Assembly: GCA_020720365.1 (NCBI GenBank)
Contig: DYOU01000008.1
Span: 1-53,489 of the forward strand
From: Candidatus Elulimicrobium sp.
Lineage (GTDB): Bacteria > Omnitrophota > Gorgyraeia > Zapsychrales > Fredricksoniimonadaceae
DNA: 53,489 nucleotides
Direction of reading: 5' to 3'
The translations under genes and the position numbers were made by a program. Below are positions 44,179-50,539 of this stretch, piece after piece; the first letter of the stretch is position 1, and the number at the start of each line of letters is the position of its first letter. A model generated the notes under the pieces. It searched no databases. It was not told the origin of the DNA and was given only the letters and a program-made list of their open reading frames with translations.

Positions 44179-45338
44179 TGCCAACTCTTTCATTCCCTTT
44201 CAGGCTATTTACAGTCATTTGTTTAATGATCGTTTTTGTTTGTACTGATGCCTCGCTTGTGCGTGCAAAGTCGATCTTGATCAGGGTATCTGTTCTTAAA
44301 GATGTTGATCATTTCACTATTGCGGTAGATGGGCGGCATACAATTCTTGACTATAATACCGGAGAGAAAGTTGGTGTTGGTATTCGGCTCTTGCCGGCAA
44401 CGGTTTCTTTTAATAATGGGAAGATAAGGATTGGTGACAGGCTATACGATAATCCGCGATTGATCGTTGAGCCTCGTCGTGATGCGACTATACGGGTGAA
44501 TGATAAACATTTTCGCGGAATTATGGTCATTATTAACACAGGAGATTCTTTAACAGTTGTTAATTCGATAGAGATTGAACAGTATATTAAGGGAGTTCTT
44601 TATCATGAGGTTTCAGACAAGTGGCCTTTAGAGGCGATAAAAGCGCAGGCTGTTGCAACGCGTACGTATGCATTGTATTCCATTGAAACGTTTGCGGCCC
44701 GTGACTTTGATGTAACGAATGATGTGTATTCACAGGTTTATGGCGGGAAGACAGCAGAGCGTTATCAGACAAATTTGGCAGTCCAGAAAACAAAAGGTGA
44801 AGTCTTGACCTATAAAGGCAAGATATTCCCTGCTTTCTTTCATGCGAATTCAGGTGGGGTTACGGAGAGCGCTGCTGAATTATGGAATGTTGATATTGCA
44901 CCTCTCAAAGGAGGAGTGGAATCCATCTACTCAGTTAATGCACCTCATTATCGGTGGCGGAGGAATTATCGCTTGAAAGATATTCAAGATGTTCTTAATA
45001 AGCAGGGAGTGAAGGTTGGGCTTATCAAGAGTATTCGTGTTAAAGAATATAACGGGAGCGGAAGGGTTCGTTCACTTGAGGTCATTGATCGTGAGAATAA
45101 GATCTTTCAGGTTGAAGGAAAAGTATTTCGAGAAGCCTTGGGTCCAAATGTCTTAAAAAGTAACAAGTATAAAGTTGAGATGAAAGGATATTATGTTGAT
45201 CTGGTAGGGTATGGCTGGGGGCATGGTGTTGGGATGTGTCAGTGGGGTGCGTATAATATGTCCCGGATGAAGTTTTCCTATAAACAGATCTTGCAATTTT
45301 ATTATCCAGGCTCAAGTATAGAGTTACATAAAGATTGA
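44169..45338 (+). CDS. SpoIID/LytB-domain protein, exported
   Basis: A 389-residue protein with a signal or anchor sequence (about 8-33) and a SpoIID domain: IEIEQYIKGVLYHEVSDKWP, LEAIKAQAVATRTYALY, FFHANSGGVTESAAELWNV and GYGWGHGVGMCQWGAYNMS. In Bacillus, SpoIID is a lytic transglycosylase acting on denuded glycan strands; here, with no sporulation genes, it is presumably used for wall remodelling in growth or division. It overlaps ruvB by ten bases and ends the long + strand operon. Confidence 0.88.
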   Translation: MFLVPTLSFPFRLFTVICLMIVFVCTDASLVRAKSILIRVSVLKDVDHFTIAVDGRHTILDYNTGEKVGVGIRLLPATVSFNNGKIRIGDRLYDNPRLIVEPRRDATIRVNDKHFRGIMVIINTGDSLTVVNSIEIEQYIKGVLYHEVSDKWPLEAIKAQAVATRTYALYSIETFAARDFDVTNDVYSQVYGGKTAERYQTNLAVQKTKGEVLTYKGKIFPAFFHANSGGVTESAAELWNVDIAPLKGGVESIYSVNAPHYRWRRNYRLKDIQDVLNKQGVKVGLIKSIRVKEYNGSGRVRSLEVIDRENKIFQVEGKVFREALGPNVLKSNKYKVEMKGYYVDLVGYGWGHGVGMCQWGAYNMSRMKFSYKQILQFYYPGSSIELHKD

Positions 45339-45362
45339 GATTGACATTCTAGGTAGGCAGGT

Positions 45363-45725
45363 TTACATGGCGCTTTTGGCGGCCATTGACATTATTTCAT
45401 GAGGATTTAGCGGTTTAATAATATATCCTGATGCTCCTTTTCGTACGGCTTCAATGGCTTCGTCTTCTTCGTTCTGATCTCCCAATGCAATAATAATGAG
45501 TGAAGGTTCTTGTTTACGCATGGCGGCAAAAATATTTTCGCCATCAGCATTAAGGCTGTTATTTGTTCCCATAAAGACAAGGGCAGGTTTCTTCTTTTCG
45601 CCGATCATCTTTAATGCGTGAGACGGCGATTCAAGGATGATGAGTGGATAAGTATTCGATAAGATCTTCTTTAATAGGTCTCTGCTGATCTCATTGGTAT
45701 CTGCAATAAGGATAGTTTTTGGCAT
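45363..45725 (-). CDS. Receiver-domain protein without the phospho-acceptor Asp (pseudo-receiver)
   Basis: A 120-residue single-domain protein with the response-regulator fold (TILIADTNEISRDLLKKIL, KKPALVFMGTNN, RKGASGYIIKPLNPHEI). The position of the phosphorylated Asp, normally PDxVLLD, is Gly53 in ALVFMG. Only one acidic residue (D9) stands where a pair binds Mg2+, and the conserved Thr/Ser after strand 4 appears to be Ile79; the Lys in IIKPL is kept. It should therefore not be phosphorylated and probably signals by binding. It lies one base after the XRE gene in the same direction, so the two form an operon. Confidence 0.8.
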   Translation of the reverse strand: MPKTILIADTNEISRDLLKKILSNTYPLIILESPSHALKMIGEKKKPALVFMGTNNSLNADGENIFAAMRKQEPSLIIIALGDQNEEDEAIEAVRKGASGYIIKPLNPHEIMSMAAKSAM

Positions 45726-45726
45726 A

Positions 45727-46275
45727 TTAGAGGGTTACCGGTGTCAGGACTGAAAGAAATTTGACTGTTGTAGTATATGGATTTTCAAAATGATGCGGGA
45801 AAGACGCATTAAAATAGAGAGATGTGTGGGATGTAAGTTTTATAGATTGATCTTTAACGTGTGCGGTCAGGGATCCTTCAAGTATCCAAACGAAACGCTC
45901 GGAACCTGGCGGAAACTTTTCAATGCCGGAGATTCCTTTACCTTCTATCTTAATAAGGGTTGGCAGCATTCTTTTGCTGGTAGCTTGTCGAGACAGGATT
46001 TCACGGGACACTTTTTCATTAGGAGCTGAAATCGCTTCAATGTTTTCTTCTGATATGATAGGAATGGATTCATTCTCTTGCATGCCTTGATAAAGCTCGG
46101 ATATATCAAGACCGAGCGCTTTTGCGATCATAAAATGAGATTGCAATGTGCCGGTCATTTTCCCATTTTCAATACGTGAAAGAGTCGCGATCTGTACTCC
46201 ACTGTCTTGGGAGAGAGTCGTAAGAGAAATTTTCTTTAGTTTGCGAATCTTTTTGATTTGTATGCCAATATTCAT
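45727..46275 (-). CDS. XRE-family HTH regulator with C-terminal cupin domain
   Basis: A 182-residue regulator. Residues 1-62 are a Cro/C1-type helix-turn-helix (GIQIKKIRKLKKISLTTLSQ, SGVQIATLSRIENGKM). Residues about 110-182 are a cupin (FPPGSERFVWILEGSLTAHV, LYFNASFPHHFENP) that would bind a small ligand. The start at 46275 is set by a near-perfect ribosome-binding site (AAAGGAGGAATGTT before ATG); the frame is open 20 codons further but without such a site. Such regulators usually repress their own and neighbouring genes. It is divergent from spoVG and precedes the pseudo-receiver gene. Confidence 0.87.
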   Translation of the reverse strand: MNIGIQIKKIRKLKKISLTTLSQDSGVQIATLSRIENGKMTGTLQSHFMIAKALGLDISELYQGMQENESIPIISEENIEAISAPNEKVSREILSRQATSKRMLPTLIKIEGKGISGIEKFPPGSERFVWILEGSLTAHVKDQSIKLTSHTSLYFNASFPHHFENPYTTTVKFLSVLTPVTL

Positions 46276-46304
46276 AACATTCCTCCTTTGTATTATTCTA
46301 AATA

Positions 46305-46332
46305 ATTTTAACACATCTTGAGGATTAATCAA
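46305..46332 (-). promoter_or_regulatory. Promoter for the XRE regulator operon
   Basis: On the - strand: -35 TTGATT (46332-46327), 16-bp spacer, -10 TAAAAT (46310-46305), about 30 bases before the ATG. The -35 coincides with a copy of the TTGATT-type repeat described at 46327-46447. Confidence 0.45.
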
Positions 46333-46447
46333 CAATTTGTCGACGAGTAAAAATTAGTTCATTATTATTGATTTTTAGTTAAAATATATATTGACATAAA
46401 ATCAAAATAGTTGTAAGATATTCCCAGTCAAGTTGATAAAAAATCAA
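46327..46447. repeat. Repeated TTGATTTT-type boxes in the divergent regulator/spoVG promoter region
   Basis: The motif occurs as TTGATT (minus, 46332-46327), TTGATTTT (plus, 46368-46375), TTGATTTT (minus, 46405-46398) and TTGATTTTTT inside the palindrome TTGATAAAAAATCAA (46433-46447). The second and third form an 8-bp inverted repeat flanking the spoVG -35 box. The fourth lies between the transcription start and the ribosome-binding site. They are candidate operators for the XRE-cupin protein; the region is AT-rich, so chance matches are possible. Confidence 0.4.
46391..46419 (+). promoter_or_regulatory. Promoter for spoVG
   Basis: A perfect -35 TTGACA (46391-46396), a 17-bp spacer and a -10 TAAGAT (46414-46419). 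Transcription would begin near 46426, giving a leader of about 37 nt that contains a small palindrome and the GGGGG ribosome-binding site. Confidence 0.65.
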
Positions 46448-46462
46448 AAAGATGGGGGTTAT

Positions 46463-46729
46463 ATGTCATTAGAGTTTAAGGTTGCGAAAATGTTTTGTTT
46501 GCCTGATGCTGGTAGTTTGAAAGCGTTTGCAGATGTTACAGTGAATGATTCTTTGACGATCAAGGGATTGAGGGTGGTTGAAGGAAAGAAAGGTCTTTTT
46601 GTGACAATGCCTCGAGAGCAGGGAAAAGATAGTAAATGGTATGACCAGGTTTCTTGTACATCGACAGAGATATTTGATGATATTGCTACAAAAGTTCTTT
46701 CAGAGTATCAGTCCGTAGTTGTTGGTTAA
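46463..46729 (+). CDS. spoVG: SpoVG-family regulator
   Basis: An 88-residue protein of the SpoVG family: strands EFKVAKMFC and LKAFADVTVNDSLTIKGLRV, then the hallmark loop GKKGLFVTMPREQGKDSKWY, where the basic residues bind nucleic acid, and a C-terminal helix. In Firmicutes and spirochaetes SpoVG binds DNA and RNA and controls virulence and envelope genes. The start at 46463 follows a GGGGG ribosome-binding site; the earlier in-frame ATG overlaps the leader palindrome. It has its own strong promoter, is divergent from the XRE gene and stands upstream of the pilus operon. Confidence 0.9.
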   Translation: MSLEFKVAKMFCLPDAGSLKAFADVTVNDSLTIKGLRVVEGKKGLFVTMPREQGKDSKWYDQVSCTSTEIFDDIATKVLSEYQSVVVG

Positions 46730-46834
46730 ACACGGATGTTTCAATAGAAAGATCGGCCTGGATTTCATGCCATTCACAGGTAATGGCAAAATGAGGGTTA
46801 AAGTATGATTTGTTCACATTGAATGTGTTGTTTC

Positions 46835-46971
46835 TTAAAAGAACTCGTTGAGAATTAATGACGGTGATTATTACATGTAAGCCTTTCTCGATCGGACGAG
46901 GGGGCTGGGGGGCGTGTTTTAAGATCATCAAACGGATAAATAAAAGCATTAATTCTCAAAAGTTCTTTTAA
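46835..46971. repeat. Near-perfect 25-bp inverted repeat, 137-bp element
   Basis: The left arm (46835-46860, starting TTAAAAGAACTC) and right arm (46947-46971, ending GTTCTTTTAA) are reverse complements except for one missing base and one substitution. The arms are bounded by TTAA on both outer sides and enclose 86 bp. This is far longer than a usual terminator stem. Confidence 0.7.
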
Positions 46972-46973
46972 AC

Positions 46974-47040
46974 ATATCCTGACATTCTCTGAGGTGTTGA
47001 TTGGCTTGCCTCGAGAGAGGGCCTCAGAGTGTCAGGATAT
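46974..47040. repeat. Second long inverted repeat with inner tetraloop hairpin
   Basis: ATATCCTGACA-TT-CTCTGAGG (46974-46994) pairs with CCTCAGAG-TGTCAGGATAT (47022-47040), interrupted only by a small bulge. Inside, CCTC (47009-47012) and GAGG (47017-47020) close the tetraloop GAGA. No T-run follows, so it is not a classic intrinsic terminator. It begins two bases after the first repeat ends. Confidence 0.65.
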
Positions 47041-47092
47041 AATAATTGAGTTGGTTTGATTATTAAGATTAATGGAATGTCAGGAGGGTATT

Positions 47093-47524
47093 ATGAATCG
47101 AAAAGGGTTTTCATTGATTGAATTAGCCATAGCATTGGGCTTAGTGGCGGTATTAGTGAGTGTTGTTACAGCTGGCGGAGGGATGATGGCTAAAAGCCGT
47201 ATTCATCGGGAAATGGTGGCTGTTGATACGATCAGGATCGCGGCCCAAAATTATTTATCATCAAGAAATTTAACGTATAACGGCATCAGTGTTGAGGTGC
47301 TTAAGGCGGCGGGATTGTTGCCCTCAAGCTTTGATCCGATCAAGTCTAATTCCTATGGAGGTGATTATAGCGTCAGAGTTAATGATGCGGATATGACTCG
47401 GGTTGATATTGTTCTTGCGAATATTCCGGATACAGCGGGAGAAGATCTTTCCAATACATTCAAGAATAAGGCGGAATTGATCTCATATGATAAATCGAGA
47501 CGGGTCTGGCAGGCTACCTTTTGA
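47093..47524 (+). CDS. Type IVb pilin, PilS-like
   Basis: A 143-residue prepilin. The prepilin peptidase site is MNRKG/FSLIEL with Glu at +5, followed by a hydrophobic helix (ELAIALGLVAVLVSVVTAGG). The C-terminal domain carries IRIAAQNYLSSRNLTYNGI, then EVLKAAGLLPSSF and NSYGGDYSVRV, the pattern of PilS-type pilins of conjugative type IVb pili. It is probably the main pilus subunit because it is first in the operon and has a strong ribosome-binding site (CAGGAGGG). The start at 47093 gives the short basic leader. It overlaps the next gene by 38 bases. Confidence 0.82.
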   Translation: MNRKGFSLIELAIALGLVAVLVSVVTAGGGMMAKSRIHREMVAVDTIRIAAQNYLSSRNLTYNGISVEVLKAAGLLPSSFDPIKSNSYGGDYSVRVNDADMTRVDIVLANIPDTAGEDLSNTFKNKAELISYDKSRRVWQATF

Positions 47525-47954
47525 TCGGCGAGGGTATACGTTATTTGAATGTGCTTTAGGTTTGTCGATCAGTGTTATTCTGGTTGTTCTTGTCGCTTGT
47601 TCCTTTAGAAGTTCTTTGGATGCAGCGCGTGCTTCTCGTGTATTGCTAGAGATGCGGTCGATTCTTCAGGCGGCAAGAAGTTATTATGATTCTAAGGGAG
47701 TATGGCCGGTCAATATGCTGGATGTTAAGAGTTTCTTGTTGAAAAGCCCGCTTGAGAATGCATGGGGGCATGTATATCAGTTATCCCCGCAGGGGATGCG
47801 GTTTCAAGTTGACACGGAAGTCCCGGATTCAATTTCTTTACCAGTGGGGGAATGGGGTATGGTTACCGAGAGTCGAATGGTGAACGGTAAAAGATGGCAG
47901 ATGAGTGTTCCTTTATCTTATGGTAGAGCGGCAAGGCTTAAATATGAAGAATAA
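47487..47954 (+). CDS. Prepilin-like protein (minor pilin)
   Basis: A 155-residue protein with a 16-residue basic leader ending in the prepilin-like site RRG/YTLFECALGLSI: Glu is at +5 as in type IV pilins, and a hydrophobic helix follows. The mature part (MRSILQAARSYYDSKGVWP, NAWGHVYQLSPQG) resembles type II pseudopilins and shares RSYYDSKGVWP with RAYYVKNKKWP in the next gene, so the two are probably paralogues. It overlaps both neighbours, which argues for tight co-expression. Confidence 0.75.
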   Translation: MINRDGSGRLPFDRRGYTLFECALGLSISVILVVLVACSFRSSLDAARASRVLLEMRSILQAARSYYDSKGVWPVNMLDVKSFLLKSPLENAWGHVYQLSPQGMRFQVDTEVPDSISLPVGEWGMVTESRMVNGKRWQMSVPLSYGRAARLKYEE

Positions 47955-48852
47955 TGGTTTTACGCTTCTTGAATTGGCTATTGTTCTTTCTACGGCAGCG
48001 ATCATTTCAAGTGCTGTTGTGCCTTCTTTTGTACGAAATATGTATGTAGAGGCATCTAAGAAATCAGCTTTGGAAGTTTCTCAAATTCAAGAAGCTTCTC
48101 GGGCTTATTACGTAAAGAATAAAAAGTGGCCTCAGGCTGTCAGTCATCTACAAACAGACGGTTATCTTGATCCAGCCTGGCCAGGTCATAATCCCTTTGG
48201 AAAAGGTTATGGACTGGAACAGCAGGGATTGTCTTTATTAGTGAAGACAGAAGTTCCTGAAGAAGTAGCAGGTGTCATGATGGGTCTTTTACCAATGTCA
48301 TCACGAGATGGGGTCAACGTTGTTTCTAATATTCCGGTTCCAGGAGTTGAATCTGAGAATATTCCGTTGGGAGCTGTTCTTCCCTGGCCGAGTGGAGATA
48401 TCCCTGTTGGGTGGATGTTATGTGACGGTCGGTCAGTTTCACGAGTTGATCACGCGGGATTGTTTTCATTGATTGGAGAAAGTTATGGAGGGGGTGATGG
48501 GACCGCAACGTTTAATCTTCCGGATCTGCGTGGCCGTGTCGTCGCAGGGGTGGATGATATGGGAGGGAGTGCCGCAAATATAATACAGGGTCATTGGGCA
48601 CGGCAGCTTGGCGGAAAAGGCGGCGAGGCTGAGCATCAATTAACCATATCTGAGATGCCCAGCCATCAGCATTTCGGGTTTGGGGAAAATATTCCAGGAT
48701 GGGGTAATGGGACATTGGGTCCTAATAATCATCAGGGGCCGGACTCCGGGGATCATGATAATTATATGCTTGGGACAACACCCTCTGGTGGGGGTGATGC
48801 TCATAATATTATTCAACCAACATTGATGATGAATTGGATTATTAAAGGATAA
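47944..48852 (+). CDS. Prepilin fused to a phage tail-collar domain (putative pilus tip)
   Basis: A 302-residue protein in two parts. Residues 1-125 are a prepilin: cleavage site NNG/FTLLELAIVLS with Glu at +5, a hydrophobic helix, and a pseudopilin-like stem (ASRAYYVKNKKWPQAVSHL, NPFGKGYGLEQQG). Residues about 139-302 match a phage tail-collar/microcystin-dependent-protein domain: PLGAVLPWPSGDIPVGWMLC, DGRSVSRVDHAGLFSLIGES, YGGGDGTATFNLPDLRGR, and the His-rich HQLTISEMPSHQH with the closing NIIQPTLMMNWIIKG. It is analogous in layout to the PilV tip adhesin of R64 thin pili. The start at 47944 overlaps the preceding gene. Confidence 0.83.
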   Translation: MKNNGFTLLELAIVLSTAAIISSAVVPSFVRNMYVEASKKSALEVSQIQEASRAYYVKNKKWPQAVSHLQTDGYLDPAWPGHNPFGKGYGLEQQGLSLLVKTEVPEEVAGVMMGLLPMSSRDGVNVVSNIPVPGVESENIPLGAVLPWPSGDIPVGWMLCDGRSVSRVDHAGLFSLIGESYGGGDGTATFNLPDLRGRVVAGVDDMGGSAANIIQGHWARQLGGKGGEAEHQLTISEMPSHQHFGFGENIPGWGNGTLGPNNHQGPDSGDHDNYMLGTTPSGGGDAHNIIQPTLMMNWIIKG

Positions 48853-48865
48853 GGGTATCAAGTGT

Positions 48866-49762
48866 ATGCGGTGGAATATAGTGGTTGCGGGTGGTTTATG
48901 TATATCGGCATTGAGCGCTTGGGGACATGCTGAAAGTTTGGCTGTTTTGGCGGGACGTGCGGATACGCATTGTATCGATGCCTCCTCGACAGGTCAGGTA
49001 TGCCGGAGAGCTTCACCTCCCTATGTTGGAATAAAAATGCGTTATTGGCAGCCGGTCTTGTTAGTTGAAACTGTCAAAAGACCGGGAGATACAGTTGTTA
49101 ATGAATTTAGATCTTATGTAGGGCAGTCATTACGACAAGCAGTGGCGGCGGCTATGCATGTTGAGCCTGAATTGGTAGATAGCGGGTCTTCAGGATCGAT
49201 CGACACAACATTTGTTCAGATGAATGATGTGCACGTATTCGGGTTTCCTTTTTCAGATATCTTTTCTGGTGGAGTTGAGCCGGTATGTGAAGGCCCTCCG
49301 GACTTTACCGGGATTGTAAGTTATTTAACTGAGTTGGATGCTGTTGAGTGGCGCACGATGAAGAATGAAAAGAATCATTGGGGGGCATTAATAACGAATA
49401 GAGTGATGCCGCGTTGTGATGGATCAGACCTATCGATCTCGGGGTTATGTATGGGAGTATGGGGAGCACTATATCCTCGTGGAGGATTTGTGAGTGGGTA
49501 TAGCCCAGCGGTAGGGTCAGCGGCAGCAGCGTTTCGTGCTGTTAGTATCGCGGCTGATCCAGTTATTTCATTGCATCGCCGGTTGATCCCGATTCAGTTT
49601 TCTCCGAATATCCTGTGGGACCGTATGCAAATGGTTTACCCTGGGAGAAGCGGATGTTTAGAGATAGGTGAAGACCCGCGTTATTGGGAAGATGGTAAAG
49701 TTTCCTCTGATGGAAAGTATGCATGGATATACTGGCGAAAAAAAGAGTGCTGTTTGTTTTAA
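48866..49762 (+). CDS. TraU/TIGR03756-like conjugation protein, exported
   Basis: A 298-residue protein with a signal peptide (cut near WGHAES, about 22). The layout matches TraU-type proteins of integrative conjugative elements (PFL_4710 family) as I recall them: IKMRYWQPVLLVETVKRPGD near the N-terminus, MNDVHVFGFPFSDIF, YLTELDAVEWRTM, the signature MGVWGALYPRGGFVSG and an end with DGKYAWIYWRKKECCLF. Conserved Cys residues are at C36, C46 and the terminal CC pair. In conjugation TraU works in the periplasm in DNA transfer and mating-pair formation. Here it lies inside a pilus operon. Confidence 0.72.
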   Translation: MRWNIVVAGGLCISALSAWGHAESLAVLAGRADTHCIDASSTGQVCRRASPPYVGIKMRYWQPVLLVETVKRPGDTVVNEFRSYVGQSLRQAVAAAMHVEPELVDSGSSGSIDTTFVQMNDVHVFGFPFSDIFSGGVEPVCEGPPDFTGIVSYLTELDAVEWRTMKNEKNHWGALITNRVMPRCDGSDLSISGLCMGVWGALYPRGGFVSGYSPAVGSAAAAFRAVSIAADPVISLHRRLIPIQFSPNILWDRMQMVYPGRSGCLEIGEDPRYWEDGKVSSDGKYAWIYWRKKECCLF

Positions 49763-50076
49763 TTTGGGTATTCCATTTTGGGAGTATCAGGTCAGCCGCC
49801 GCCAATGAACGGTTGCCCTGGTATAGATTAGCAAAAATTGATTTCTTTGAGGGTATCTCTTCAGGTGAAGTGAAACAAACATCGTTTACAGCAGAAGAGT
49901 TATGGAGTGAAGTGAGTATATCGGCAGGAGGAGAGATCCGGGTGGCGTATCCCCCTTATCCGGTGGTGGAATTCCTTGATGCCCCGACTTTAGAAACGGG
50001 GAAGAGGTATTTAGAATGGAATGCGGTTCGTTTTGAGAAATTGCGGCAGGCTCAGGAAGTTTTGGAACAATTATAA
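49723..50076 (+). CDS. Small exported protein, possibly TraF N-terminal-like
   Basis: A 117-residue protein with a signal peptide (about 1-27). The mature part contains LPWYRLAKIDFF and ends with FLDAPTLETGKRYLEWNAVR and FEKLRQAQEVLEQL. The segment before the thioredoxin-like domain of TraF proteins has a similar shape: WY near the start, then a PT-x-EN-x4-Y-x3-Q helix. The thioredoxin part is missing here. The resemblance is weak and I keep it as a possibility supported by position next to the TraU-like gene. It overlaps that gene by 40 bases. Confidence 0.45.
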   Translation: MDILAKKRVLFVLIWVFHFGSIRSAAANERLPWYRLAKIDFFEGISSGEVKQTSFTAEELWSEVSISAGGEIRVAYPPYPVVEFLDAPTLETGKRYLEWNAVRFEKLRQAQEVLEQL

Positions 50077-50098
50077 ACAAGTTTAAAAGGAGATCCGG

Positions 50099-50539
50099 AT
50101 GTTCATAAAATTAACAATGATGATTATGCTGGTTTTGGGATGGGGTGCATCCATTTATGCACAAGAAGGTGCGGTGAATTTATCTGATGCCAGGGATCAG
50201 GTCAGGGAAGAACAACGCAGGGAAGGCGAGATACAGATGATGCGGTTAGAGTTGGAAAAACTTAAGATTGAACTTGAAACGCGTCAAACAAAGGCTTCTA
50301 TAGGGAATATTGGGGGAGTTTCGTCTTCAATGGATAGAACGATGCCTGTTGATATTGATGTGGAAAGCATTGTTTTGATGCCTTCAGAGGCTCGGGCTGT
50401 TATCAGGATAGATGGTGAGCGCCGGTCGATCAAAGAAAATGATACAGCAGGGATTTATCTAATCAAGAAGATAAATAGAGAGGATGTAATATTGATTGAT
50501 AATAAAGGCGTGGAACTAACTCTGAGTGTCAAACAATGA
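50099..50539 (+). CDS. PilP/GspC-like periplasmic protein
   Basis: A 146-residue protein with a signal peptide (cut near IYAQEG, about 21), a short coiled coil (EIQMMRLELEKLKIELETRQ) and a C-terminal HR-type beta domain of the PilP/GspC group. Within it are EARAVIRIDGERRSIKEN and TAGIYLIKKINREDVILIDN, then a closing GVELTL strand. In pili and type II secretion systems this domain links the inner-membrane platform to the secretin. It is preceded by AAAGGAG and overlaps the ATPase gene as ATGA. Confidence 0.75.
   Translation: MFIKLTMMIMLVLGWGASIYAQEGAVNLSDARDQVREEQRREGEIQMMRLELEKLKIELETRQTKASIGNIGGVSSSMDRTMPVDIDVESIVLMPSEARAVIRIDGERRSIKENDTAGIYLIKKINREDVILIDNKGVELTLSVKQ

Larger units (their letters stand above)
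46730..47092 (+). other. Hairpin-rich non-coding stretch between spoVG and the pilus operon
   Basis: These 363 bases hold no convincing gene on the + strand. They hold a chain of inverted repeats: TGCCATT/AATGGCA (46768-46788), CACATT/AATGTG (46815-46827), a long 25-bp pair (46835-46860 with 46947-46971) and another of about 19 bp (46974-46994 with 47022-47040). Within the third are a 10-bp palindrome TTACATGTAA (46871-46880) and CTCG/CGAG (46887-46900). The pilus gene ribosome-binding site AGGAGGG lies at 47083-47088. The stretch could be a structured RNA, a tandem of transcript ends, or a decayed palindromic element. Confidence 0.5.

Noticed and set aside
46686-46949. Open frame on the - strand, 87 codons, between spoVG and the pilus operon
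   Set aside because: It overlaps the spoVG end, has no ribosome-binding site, starts inside an inverted-repeat arm and shows no recognisable family. The hairpin-rich non-coding reading fits better, though a decayed gene cannot be excluded.
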